Source: a virus
Length of the DNA: 64,000 nt
Direction: 5' to 3' (one strand)
IMG/VR virus record: IMGVR_UViG_3300032093_011400
Span: 1-64,000 of that record
In this document: piece by piece, positions 1 to 7,266 of the stretch
How positions within the stretch are numbered: position 1 is the stretch's first letter
Layout of the letters: each line of letters starts with the position of its first letter
Notes under the pieces: generated by a model
What the model saw: the letters and a program-made list of their open reading frames with translations, nothing else
The model's database searches: none
Told to the model about the DNA's origin: nothing
Program-made: the position numbers and the translations under genes

Positions 1-168
1 CTAATCTTAGATTAGGCTACAGTTACTTCTTCAGTACGGATTAAACCGAGTGTAGAAAGTTTTGCAATTGTGTTGCCGTTTGTGTTTTAAACCAGTTTTA
101 CAGGGTTAGTTTAGCCCTGACGTGCGTTTTATGACAGATTCATACCTGTCAAATCCAAAAACATCCCC
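1..168 (-). ncRNA. ssrA: tmRNA (ssrA), 5' part, truncated by window edge
   Basis: Transfer-messenger RNA rescues stalled ribosomes by adding a degradation tag. Reading the minus strand from 168, the RNA starts GGGGATG, five T, then GGATTTGACAGG. This matches the tmRNA 5' consensus in sequence and in the 12-nt spacing to the D-arm-like GGATT. A pseudoknot (PK1) follows: stem 1 CAGGG/CCCTG (119-115 with 105-101) and stem 2 TAAAC/GTTTA (113-109 with 92-88). Ten bases later a GGC codon (77-75) is the likely resume codon of a 21-codon tag starting GNTIAKLST and ending EEVTVA, with stop TAA at 14-12. The stop lies in a CTAATC/GATTAG hairpin, as in helix 5 of other tmRNAs. The tag is much longer than the usual 8-15 residues and lacks the usual LAA end. 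The downstream pseudoknots and the 3' tRNA-like half lie left of base 1. Confidence 0.85.
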
Positions 169-190
169 ATATACTCAAAGAACTATGTTA

Positions 191-222
191 CAAAGATATA
201 AATATATTCTTCTTTTACCAAG
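191..222 (-). promoter_or_regulatory. Bacteroidota-type promoter for tmRNA
   Basis: On the minus strand CTTG (222-219), 20 bases and TATCTTTG (198-191) fit the Bacteroidota housekeeping promoter TTTG-N19-21-TAnnTTTG. The mature tmRNA 5' end is 22 bases downstream, consistent with a short leader removed by RNase P. The late-type motif ATATTTATAT (205-196) overlaps it on the same strand, so the RNA might be made both early and late. Confidence 0.6.
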
Positions 223-231
223 TATTTATTA
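222..231 (+). promoter_or_regulatory. Late-promoter-like motif before the gene at 244
   Basis: GTATTTATTA, a match to the ATATTTATMA motif found in sense orientation before many genes here, ends 12 bases before the ATG at 244. It overlaps the -33 box of the divergent tmRNA promoter. Confidence 0.45.
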
Positions 232-243
232 AAAAAAAGTTTA

Positions 244-1323
244 ATGAGTCAACTTTATCAGGCATTAAAAGATTTTACGGAAGATTTAGTTACCGCAAAT
301 TTTGTTAGGTACGAAGACGATGAGGATATTTTACGTATTACAAGAATAAATGAAAAAAATCTTGGTAAGTCTTTGGTTTATTTAACGTTTGATACTAATG
401 ATTATGTTGACCTTTTCACTAGAAATAATGATGAAACTAATAACGGTTATTTAATTAGAGTTGCTTTCCAAGGGGGGTATTATGGAGGTAATGTTTTTGT
501 TGATGATTATTCCATGGATTATGATTGGGACGAGGGTTATTTACTACACTATTTCAATGATGAGAATTTAGATAGGGTTAAACAAATAGTAAAAATATTA
601 AGACCTAGTCTTTCCGTTGATGATTTAAGAAATCATAACGATAAAGTTATTGAAATTTGTAAGTGGTTAAAAAATGAATTTTCAAATGAGATAGATAGTA
701 TTATTTACGATTATTCAAGTGAATATGATGAAGCCTTGGTTAAAGGATTAAGACAATATGTTACATCTAAATTATGTAACGCTTTACTTCCTTTAAATAT
801 CTTTGAGAAAAAATGTACTAATCTCTACATGACAACTGTAGCAATTCTTTTAAATACTTGGGATAAATCTGGTGAAGACAAAGACGCTAAACTTTCAGAT
901 ATGTTAAAAACAAGTATTGACCAATTGGGAATACAGTTTGATGAAGATTTATATGAAGATTATTATGCTTATTTTGATAGTCAAAATTATGATGATGAAG
1001 GTTTTAACAGAAGTGTAACTTGGAATCTTGACAAAATCATGGAAAAAATTGAAAATAGTGATAATATCGATTCTTATCGTAAAAACTCTGAAATACTTGA
1101 AAAATTATCAAAGTTAAAGTATAGTGAATTTAATAAATGGTATGAATTTCCTTCACAAAAAACATTTGGTGAAAAGACACCAAACAAATTCATAATTCAA
1201 GATGTTGATGACGGAAAGATACTTGTTACATATAGTAATCATAGTAAAAATGAATTTAACCAAACCGTTAAAATTGATTATGATACTTTTTTAAATTTTT
1301 TATATCATCCTGAATTGTTTTAA
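244..1323 (+). CDS. Hypothetical acidic protein, 359 aa
   Basis: I do not recognise this family. The protein is soluble, rich in Asp, Glu, Asn and Tyr, with no signal peptide or membrane segment. The N-terminal third has many aromatic and acidic residues (DDYSMDYDWDEGYLLHYF near residues 88-105) and the rest looks mainly helical. It is divergent from the tmRNA and reads toward the peptidase gene 27 bases downstream. The ATG follows an AAAAAAAAGTTTA stretch with no Shine-Dalgarno sequence, as is typical of Bacteroidota genes. Confidence 0.8.
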   Translation: MSQLYQALKDFTEDLVTANFVRYEDDEDILRITRINEKNLGKSLVYLTFDTNDYVDLFTRNNDETNNGYLIRVAFQGGYYGGNVFVDDYSMDYDWDEGYLLHYFNDENLDRVKQIVKILRPSLSVDDLRNHNDKVIEICKWLKNEFSNEIDSIIYDYSSEYDEALVKGLRQYVTSKLCNALLPLNIFEKKCTNLYMTTVAILLNTWDKSGEDKDAKLSDMLKTSIDQLGIQFDEDLYEDYYAYFDSQNYDDEGFNRSVTWNLDKIMEKIENSDNIDSYRKNSEILEKLSKLKYSEFNKWYEFPSQKTFGEKTPNKFIIQDVDDGKILVTYSNHSKNEFNQTVKIDYDTFLNFLYHPELF

Positions 1324-1344
1324 TAGAAAAATAGCTTATCTTTA
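1315..1344 (+). promoter_or_regulatory. Possible host-type promoter before peptidase gene
   Basis: TTG (1315-1317), 19 bases and TATCTTTA (1337-1344) resemble the Bacteroidota -33/-7 pair, with one mismatch in the -7 box. The ATG at 1351 is only 6 bases downstream, so a transcript from here would be almost leaderless. Sequence match only. Confidence 0.3.
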
Positions 1345-1350
1345 TGAGCT

Positions 1351-2169
1351 ATGATAGAAAATGTTGATTTCTTAAAAAAGGTATTGTCAATACCTACAAA
1401 ATCATTTAAAGAAGATTTAATGATTGAATTTTTGGTTGAATATTTAACCGAAAAAAAACACAATTTTAAAGTTGATGACTTTGGAAATGTTTATGTCACA
1501 AAGGGTGAAATAAACGAGGGTGAATTTTATCCTTGTATTGTCGCACATACCGATACGGTTCATAACATTGACACAATCAATATCCATGAAGAACAACTTA
1601 AAGATTCAAAAGGTAATCTAAGTTTATCTCTTAAGGCATATAACGATTTGGGTAACCCAACAGGTATTGGTGGTGATGATAAGTGTGGAGTGTTTGCTTG
1701 TCTTCAGTTATTGGAAGTCTTTGATGTAATTAAAGTTGCTTTATTTGTATCTGAAGAAGTTGGTTGTTTGGGTTCAAAAGAAGCTGACAGAGATTTCTTT
1801 AGTAATGTAGGTTACGCAATTCAATTTGACGCTCCTGACGACTACATGGTAACAGAATATTGTTATGGTGTTAAAGTATTTGAAACGGATTCTGAATTTG
1901 AAACAAAAGCTAAAAAAGTTCTTTCTGAAGGTATGTTGTCTGAACCAAAATATATGCAACACCCTTACACTGATGTTTGGCAACTTCGTAAGAAGTTTGA
2001 CTTCTCTTGTATCAACTTCTCAATCGGATATCATAACTATCACACACCAAATGAGTATGTTGTTGTCCATGAAGTTTTTGCTGGTATGAATACAGGTAAA
2101 AAACTAATCGAAGAACTTGGTAAACAGAAATACCAATTCATACATAATTCACAAATGTTTAATTTTTAA
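1351..2169 (+). CDS. M20-family metallopeptidase (peptidase T-like), single domain
   Basis: Predicted zinc exopeptidase that hydrolyses short peptides in the cytoplasm. Visible M20-clan motifs are HTDTV (His66, Asp68), GIGGDDKCG (106-113, bridging Asp), SEEVGCLGS (Glu135 and Glu136, catalytic and metal-binding), QFDAP (Asp160) and a C-terminal YHNYHTPNEY stretch that supplies the last His. At 272 aa it is far shorter than peptidase T or the usual M20 enzymes (about 400 aa). The inserted dimerisation (lid) domain is missing, leaving only the catalytic core. It converges on the Clp unfoldase gene across a shared terminator and lies near the tmRNA, so a role in finishing degradation of tagged or host proteins is an attractive inference. 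Confidence 0.85.
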   Translation: MIENVDFLKKVLSIPTKSFKEDLMIEFLVEYLTEKKHNFKVDDFGNVYVTKGEINEGEFYPCIVAHTDTVHNIDTINIHEEQLKDSKGNLSLSLKAYNDLGNPTGIGGDDKCGVFACLQLLEVFDVIKVALFVSEEVGCLGSKEADRDFFSNVGYAIQFDAPDDYMVTEYCYGVKVFETDSEFETKAKKVLSEGMLSEPKYMQHPYTDVWQLRKKFDFSCINFSIGYHNYHTPNEYVVVHEVFAGMNTGKKLIEELGKQKYQFIHNSQMFNF

Positions 2170-2173
2170 TCAT

Positions 2174-2201
2174 AAAAAAAGGGGGTTTATTCCCCCTTTT
2201 T
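2174..2201. terminator. Bidirectional intrinsic terminator
   Basis: A7-GGGGG, loop TTTATT, CCCCC-T5 between the convergent peptidase and Clp genes. With A-runs and T-runs on both sides it can stop transcription on either strand. The last codons of the Clp gene overlap the stem. Confidence 0.85.
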
Positions 2202-4250
2202 CTTTCTTGGTCTTTTCACTTTTGGTGTTTCATCAGGTTGGACTTCAACTTCTGTTATTGAAACCTCTTCTTCATTGATTTCGATATTATAAGTCTTACC
2301 TAATACAATTTTTTCACGTAATACTTCATCTGAAATGTAGTCTTCAATCTTTTCTTGGATTGCTCTCTTTAGAGGACGTGCTCCGTAAACATCATCAAAT
2401 CCTACTTTTGAAACAAAGTCAATTACTGATTGACCAAAATTAATGTTGTAACCCAAGTTTAATAGACGAGTTTTTAGTTTGTTAATTTCAACCAAAACAA
2501 TCTTTTGGATATCGTCATTTTGAAGTGTGTTGAATACAATTACTTCATCCAAACGATTGATGAACTCAGGTGCGAAGTGATTCTTCAATTCTTTATTCAA
2601 CATCGTTTTCTTAAGTTCTTCATTGGTGTAAACATTACCTGTCTTACTAAATCCAACACCTGCACCAAACTCTTGCATCTTTTTCACCCCAAGATTTGAA
2701 GTCATGATGATTAAACAGTTTTTGAAATTGATTTTTCTTCCAAAACTATCCGTCATGTAACCTTCGTCTAATAGTTGAAGTAATGCTGAGAAGATATCTT
2801 TGTGGGCTTTCTCAACCTCGTCAAATAATACTACAGAATATGGTTTGGTTTTTACTTGTTCTGTAAGTTGTCCACCTTCATCATATCCAACATAACCAGG
2901 AGGTGAACCAATCAAACGAGATACGGTATGTTTTTCTTGGAATTCAGACATATCAACTCGGATAAGGTTTTCCTCACTTCCAAAAATTTGTTTAGCCAAT
3001 TCTTTAGCCAACAATGTCTTACCAACACCTGTTGAACCTAAGAATATAAATGAACCAATTGGTTTATTTGGGTCTTTGATACCTAATCTATTTCTACGAA
3101 TAGATTTTGCAATTTTAGTAACAGCATCTTTTTGTCCAACTACTGATTTGTTTAACTCTTCTTCTAAATTAATAAGAGCAACTTTATCATCTAAATTAAG
3201 TTTAGTTAAAGGTATTTTTGTCATTGTTGACACTACCTCATAAACCAATTCTTCAGAAATTGTTTTTCTATTATCTAAAAGAGTTTGTTCAAACTTTTTC
3301 TTTTCAATATCGAGTTGTGATAAAACTTTCTTTTCTTTATCTCTTAAGTTTGCGGCTTCTTCGTAATTCTGTTTTTTAACAACAAGTAATTTTTGTTGTT
3401 TAATTTCTAATGCCTGACGTTTTAATTCATCAATAATTTCAGGATTTTTCACATCTACCTGAGCTCTTGCTCCAACCTCATCCAAGATGTCAAACGCTTT
3501 ATCAGGGAACTCTCTGTCTGTGATATATCGTTCCGCCAAATCAACACAGATTTGTAAAATTTCATCAGTGTAATTTACCTTGTGATAATTTTCATATCTG
3601 TCTTTAACATTCTTAAGGATTTGTAATGTTTCTTCTTTGGTTGAAGAACTAACTATTACTTTTTGGAAACGTCTATCTAACGCTCCGTCCTTTTCAATTT
3701 GTTTCTTGTACTCATCCAATGTTGTTGCTCCAATACATTGTATTTCACCTCTTGATAATGCAGGTTTTAGAATGTTAGATGCATCCATTGAACCTGATGC
3801 GTTACCCGCTCCTACAATAGTATGGATTTCATCAATGAATAGAATAACATTAGGGTTTGCCTGAATTTCTTCCAAGATAACCTTTAATCGTTCTTCAAAT
3901 TGACCACGATACTTTGTTCCGGCAATTACCGAATTCATCTCTAATGATAAAATACGTTTATCAATTAGGTTTCTTGGACAATCACCTTCAAAAATCTTCA
4001 TAGCCAACCCCTCAACAATTGCGGTCTTACCACAACCAGGTTCACCAATAATAATTGGGTTATTTTTCTTTCTTCTTGAAAGAATTTGTGCAATTCGTAA
4101 TATTTCGTTTTCCCTACCTACAACTGGGTCTAATTTACCTTCCTCGGCAAGTTTAATAAGGTCACGACTAAAATTGTCTAGAACAGGTGTACTTGAGTTT
4201 ACCTCTGTCTTTTTTGGTAGTTTTCCACCTTCATCAACTGAATCTGTCAT
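2187..4250 (-). CDS. ClpC-like AAA+ unfoldase without N-domain
   Basis: Two-ring AAA+ protein unfoldase, 687 aa. D1 has Walker A GEPGCGKT (69-76) and Walker B LFIDE (137-141). A UVR-like middle segment (about 294-318, NYEEAANLRDKE) is typical of ClpC/ClpE. D2 has Walker A GSTGVGKT (405-412), the GYVGYDEGG pore loop (about 452-460) and Walker B VLFDE. A VGF tripeptide at 532-534 sits where ClpA/ClpC carry the loop that docks on ClpP, which argues for a protease partner rather than a ClpB-type disaggregase. The usual N-terminal Clp repeat domain (about 150 aa, adaptor and substrate binding) is absent. The C-terminus is basic (KRPRKKKGE). No clpP is visible here, so it would have to use host ClpP. 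It lies 2 kb from the tmRNA. Confidence 0.92.
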   Translation of the reverse strand: MTDSVDEGGKLPKKTEVNSSTPVLDNFSRDLIKLAEEGKLDPVVGRENEILRIAQILSRRKKNNPIIIGEPGCGKTAIVEGLAMKIFEGDCPRNLIDKRILSLEMNSVIAGTKYRGQFEERLKVILEEIQANPNVILFIDEIHTIVGAGNASGSMDASNILKPALSRGEIQCIGATTLDEYKKQIEKDGALDRRFQKVIVSSSTKEETLQILKNVKDRYENYHKVNYTDEILQICVDLAERYITDREFPDKAFDILDEVGARAQVDVKNPEIIDELKRQALEIKQQKLLVVKKQNYEEAANLRDKEKKVLSQLDIEKKKFEQTLLDNRKTISEELVYEVVSTMTKIPLTKLNLDDKVALINLEEELNKSVVGQKDAVTKIAKSIRRNRLGIKDPNKPIGSFIFLGSTGVGKTLLAKELAKQIFGSEENLIRVDMSEFQEKHTVSRLIGSPPGYVGYDEGGQLTEQVKTKPYSVVLFDEVEKAHKDIFSALLQLLDEGYMTDSFGRKINFKNCLIIMTSNLGVKKMQEFGAGVGFSKTGNVYTNEELKKTMLNKELKNHFAPEFINRLDEVIVFNTLQNDDIQKIVLVEINKLKTRLLNLGYNINFGQSVIDFVSKVGFDDVYGARPLKRAIQEKIEDYISDEVLREKIVLGKTYNIEINEEEVSITEVEVQPDETPKVKRPRKKKGE

Positions 4251-4299
4251 AAAAATTGTTTTGATTAAGATTAATTTATTTTCTTGTTAAATTCAACTA

Positions 4300-4332
4300 C
4301 AAAACTAATACAATTTTTTTTATACTTACAAA
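4300..4332 (-). promoter_or_regulatory. Bacteroidota-type promoter for the Clp gene
   Basis: On the minus strand TTTG (4332-4329), 21 bases and TAGTTTTG (4307-4300) match TTTG-N19-21-TAnnTTTG. The Clp ATG is at 4250, giving a leader of roughly 40-45 nt. This suggests expression by the host sigma factor, i.e. early. Confidence 0.55.
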
Positions 4333-4340
4333 AAAAAGTT

Positions 4341-4583
4341 ATGGCAATTCTTAAAGAAACAATCAAAGGAACTAACATCATTTGTGAAATCGAGTCATCA
4401 AACATTACTAAAACTGATTATAACACTGAATCTAAGAAGTTAATTGTTGATTTTAAGACAGGTATTCAATATGAGTATGACGATGTACCACACGAAGTAT
4501 ATACTCGTTTTAGAATGGCGGAATCACAAGGAAGTTATTTTAGTAAAAACATCGCAAAGGCTTACAAATATAAAAGATTGTAA
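4341..4583 (+). CDS. KTSC-domain protein, 80 aa
   Basis: Small KTSC-domain protein. The family pattern is visible: SSNITKTDYNTESKKLIVDF, then GIQYEYDDVP and a C-terminal GSYFSKNI segment. The domain is also found at the C-terminus of some lysyl-tRNA synthetases and as stand-alone phage proteins; its biochemical role is not established. The start MAILKE is chosen over an upstream in-frame ATG (4284) because the domain begins here and the A-rich context before 4341 matches other starts. Its 5' region overlaps the divergent Clp promoter. Confidence 0.8.
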   Translation: MAILKETIKGTNIICEIESSNITKTDYNTESKKLIVDFKTGIQYEYDDVPHEVYTRFRMAESQGSYFSKNIAKAYKYKRL

Positions 4584-4590
4584 TTTACAG

Positions 4591-4600
4591 ATATTTATTA
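4591..4600 (+). promoter_or_regulatory. Late-promoter-like motif, 3 bases before start
   Basis: ATATTTATTA ends 3 bases before the GTG at 4604; transcription from it would give a leaderless message. Confidence 0.5.
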
Positions 4601-4603
4601 TTT

Positions 4604-5365
4604 GTGAAAGACAATAATATCATTAAAAGTTTTTTTGCTCAAGATAAACTCAACTCAAAAATTTGGGATGAGAACATGAAGTTGCGTAAAGAAGTAAGAG
4701 AAAAATTACTTCACACAGCAAATGAATTTGTTGATTTTATCGGAGTACCTATTTTAGTTGAAGATGTAATTTTTACAGGTTCATTAGCAAATTATAATTG
4801 GTCAGAGTATTCTGATATCGACCTTCACGTTGTTTCTGATTTTATTCAATTTTCAGATACAGAACTTCCACTATATGAAGAGTTGTTTAAAGTGAAAAAA
4901 ACAATTTTTAATACCAATCACGATATTAAAATTTTTGGATATGAAGTTGAACTTTATGTTCAGAATGAAAGTGAGTCACATTTTAGTTCAGGTGTTTATT
5001 CTGTGTTATATGATGAGTGGTTGGTTAAACCTGAAAAAGAGGAAGTTAGTATTGATACTAAATTATTAAAGTCGAAAATTAATCACTGGAAAACACAGAT
5101 TGATACTGTGGTTGATAACGCATCGGAGAAAGATATCGATGAAGCAAGAGAATATATTAAAAAATTTAAAGAAAAACTTAAAAAATATAGAAGTTCAGGT
5201 CTTAAAAAAGATGGTGAATATTCATATGAAAATTTGGTCTTTAAGTACTTAAGAAGAAGTGATTATTTGGAAAAACTATTTAATTTAGAGAATAAATTGG
5301 TCGATAAAGAATTATCACTGATGGAACAAAAGATAGATTTTTTACTTAATCTAAAAAAATCTTAA
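4604..5365 (+). CDS. Nucleotidyltransferase (Pol beta fold), GTG start
   Basis: The protein has the minimal nucleotidyltransferase signature: FTGSLANYNWSEYSDIDLHV (residues about 57-76). This is the GS helix followed by the DxD metal pair (Asp73, Asp75), with a further acidic residue expected near VELYVQ (about 125-130). The C-terminal half is Lys/Glu-rich and helical. Similar stand-alone proteins occur in marine T4-like phages. The substrate is unknown (protein, RNA or small molecule). No HEPN or antitoxin partner is visible beside it. The start is GTG with no upstream in-frame ATG. Confidence 0.75.
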   Translation: MKDNNIIKSFFAQDKLNSKIWDENMKLRKEVREKLLHTANEFVDFIGVPILVEDVIFTGSLANYNWSEYSDIDLHVVSDFIQFSDTELPLYEELFKVKKTIFNTNHDIKIFGYEVELYVQNESESHFSSGVYSVLYDEWLVKPEKEEVSIDTKLLKSKINHWKTQIDTVVDNASEKDIDEAREYIKKFKEKLKKYRSSGLKKDGEYSYENLVFKYLRRSDYLEKLFNLENKLVDKELSLMEQKIDFLLNLKKS

Positions 5366-5373
5366 TTTTCCTT

Positions 5374-5383
5374 ATATTTATAA
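5374..5383 (+). promoter_or_regulatory. Late-promoter-like motif before 5399
   Basis: ATATTTATAA, 15 bases before the ATG at 5399. It opens the run of genes 5399-9428, which ends in the terminator at 9436. Confidence 0.5.
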
Positions 5384-5398
5384 AGAAAAAATAATATT

Positions 5399-5587
5399 AT
5401 GGCGCAGTATTCTTCAGGAACATATACATATGTAGTTATTAACAACACTACAGGTGGAACCGCATGTAATAGTTGTACATCAACGTTACAACCACACCCA
5501 ACATATGGAGGTGGAACAATTTCAGGAGATACTGTAGTACAATTAAATGCCGTAACAATAGGCGGTTTTAACGGATTAAATAGTTAA
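5399..5587 (+). CDS. Small Gly/Thr-rich protein, 62 aa
   Basis: Unrecognised small protein rich in Thr, Gly, Val and Tyr, with a CNSC pair (residues about 23-26) and a likely all-beta composition. First gene after a late-promoter-like motif and 6 bases before the next gene. It is probably a minor virion or head-decoration protein, by context only. Confidence 0.6.
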   Translation: MAQYSSGTYTYVVINNTTGGTACNSCTSTLQPHPTYGGGTISGDTVVQLNAVTIGGFNGLNS

Positions 5588-5593
5588 AAAATT

Positions 5594-6850
5594 ATGAGCA
5601 AACTAAAACCAATTGGTAGTGAAAAACTACAAGGTATGGATAAAATCCAAAGAATTATGGAAATCGCTCGTTATAACGAGAATATTCCAAATTCAATTAA
5701 TGAAACATCTTCAGTTGATTACAGAGTAACATTAGCTGATGGTAACACCTATGAAATTGTAAAAGAAAGATTAGGTTATATTATCAAAAAACAAATCAGT
5801 GAATCTGTTTCAGATTATATTGACCACATGAAGAATAGAAAACACTTTTCTTCATACTCGGCGGCTATGAGAAAATTAAATTTAATGGCTGGTGAAATTA
5901 ATAGAGTTAACGGTATTAGTGAAGGAATTTCTTTATTCACTGAAGATAAGAAATACATGTTAAAAACACCAAAGCCTGAAATGGAAGCTCCAGCTGAAGA
6001 ACCTTCAGATTTACCTCCACCGGCACCTGAGGAAACTCCAGCACCTGCAGAACCATCTATGGATTCTGATATGGGTACTGATATGGGTGACGATTTACCA
6101 ATTGCTCCTGAAGGAGATGAAATGGGTATGGAAGAACCATCAGATATGGATGAATTACCATCAGAAGGTGGAGAAGGTGAACCAGTTACATTTAAATCTA
6201 TCCAAAAGTTAACAGGAAAGTTAGCTCAAAAAATTAGAGATTATTCAGGTGAGGAAGAGTTATCAAGTAAAGATGTAAAATATGTTATTAATTCAATATT
6301 ATCTTCTTTAGATTTATCATCATTAGATGAAGATGATAAAGAAGAAATCTTAACAAGATTTGAAGGTGAAGAAGAATCTGACTACGGAATGGAAGATATG
6401 GGTTCATCTGAAGATGAAATGTCAAGTGAAGAACCTGAAATGTCTTCTGAGGAAGAACCAATTGCAGAACCTGAAGGTGAAATGGATGAAGGTTGGATGG
6501 ACGAAGGGGAATTCAACGAAGAAAGTTATGTAGAATCCGCTCTTAAAAGTATTTTTAAAGAATCTACAATTGAAAAAGTTCTTAAAGGTTATGTTGTAAT
6601 TAATGAAAATGAAAAGAAATTTATTACAGAAAAGAAAAAAGAACAAAAAGTTATTTCAGAATCAAGAAAGATTAAGTATAATAAAGAAATTGAAAGATTA
6701 TCTTTAACTGAAGCTCAAGCTGAAATATCAAAAAAGATTGTTAACAATTTCCCGTTTGTAACTTTTGTAGGTAAAACTAATAAAGGTAATTTAGTATTTG
6801 AAAATAAAAACAAACAACTTAAGGTATCTCCAAAAGGTAATATCCTATGA
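5594..6850 (+). CDS. Acidic, Pro/Met/Glu-rich protein, 418 aa, probably head-associated
   Basis: No family recognised. The N-terminal ~125 residues are ordinary globular sequence (a domain around SVDYRVTLADGNTYEIV). Residues ~130-210 are a low-complexity Pro-Glu-Ala to Met-Gly-Asp-Glu tract, followed by a short ordered helical segment (~200-255), a second Glu/Ser/Met tract (~260-305) and a basic C-terminus. The layout resembles scaffold or core proteins of large phages, but the assignment is inference from composition and position upstream of the terminase. The stop overlaps the next ATG (ATGA). Confidence 0.75.
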   Translation: MSKLKPIGSEKLQGMDKIQRIMEIARYNENIPNSINETSSVDYRVTLADGNTYEIVKERLGYIIKKQISESVSDYIDHMKNRKHFSSYSAAMRKLNLMAGEINRVNGISEGISLFTEDKKYMLKTPKPEMEAPAEEPSDLPPPAPEETPAPAEPSMDSDMGTDMGDDLPIAPEGDEMGMEEPSDMDELPSEGGEGEPVTFKSIQKLTGKLAQKIRDYSGEEELSSKDVKYVINSILSSLDLSSLDEDDKEEILTRFEGEEESDYGMEDMGSSEDEMSSEEPEMSSEEEPIAEPEGEMDEGWMDEGEFNEESYVESALKSIFKESTIEKVLKGYVVINENEKKFITEKKKEQKVISESRKIKYNKEIERLSLTEAQAEISKKIVNNFPFVTFVGKTNKGNLVFENKNKQLKVSPKGNIL

Positions 6851-7266
6851 GTTATTTAGTTTTTGTTAACGGATTAGGGGCAAATTATAGAGGAAATAAA
6901 ACTTATGAGTTTATTTTCTCACAAACAACTGAAGTATTTGGTGATGATTGGGACACAGTTCCAGCTAACGGAAACCCAACACCACCTGATACTGAAGAAA
7001 TTAAAAAAGTAGGAGTATTGAATAGAGACGGAATAGATATGGAGCTCATTCAAAACTCCGATTTTTTTTGTATGAAAGATGCGTTAGATAATGTGGTAGC
7101 TTTAGCTTGGGAAAAAGATAGTGATAAAGATGAAAGATTAGTTTTTCACTTTGGAATGACTGAACAACAAGTTAAAGATAAATTATATGAAAAGGATATA
7201 ATCCTTGAATTTTATAAAGAGTTTGAAGAAGATGGAAATAAAAAAACAAATTCAAAAATTAGTTGA
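6847..7266 (+). CDS. Hypothetical protein, 139 aa
   Basis: Unrecognised, acidic, mixed alpha/beta protein without membrane segments. N-terminal LVFVNGLGANYRGNKTYEFIFS looks like a beta hairpin entry. It is translationally coupled to the gene before it (4-base overlap) and overlaps the next gene by 35 bases. Position suggests a head or virion-associated role. Confidence 0.65.
   Translation: MSYLVFVNGLGANYRGNKTYEFIFSQTTEVFGDDWDTVPANGNPTPPDTEEIKKVGVLNRDGIDMELIQNSDFFCMKDALDNVVALAWEKDSDKDERLVFHFGMTEQQVKDKLYEKDIILEFYKEFEEDGNKKTNSKIS

Noticed and set aside
38-156. tRNA-like arms on the plus strand (GACAG/CTGTC arm and GGATT/AATCC ends)
   Set aside because: Spacing (about 118 nt) and an 8-nt loop do not fit a tRNA. 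The same bases belong to the tmRNA read on the minus strand.
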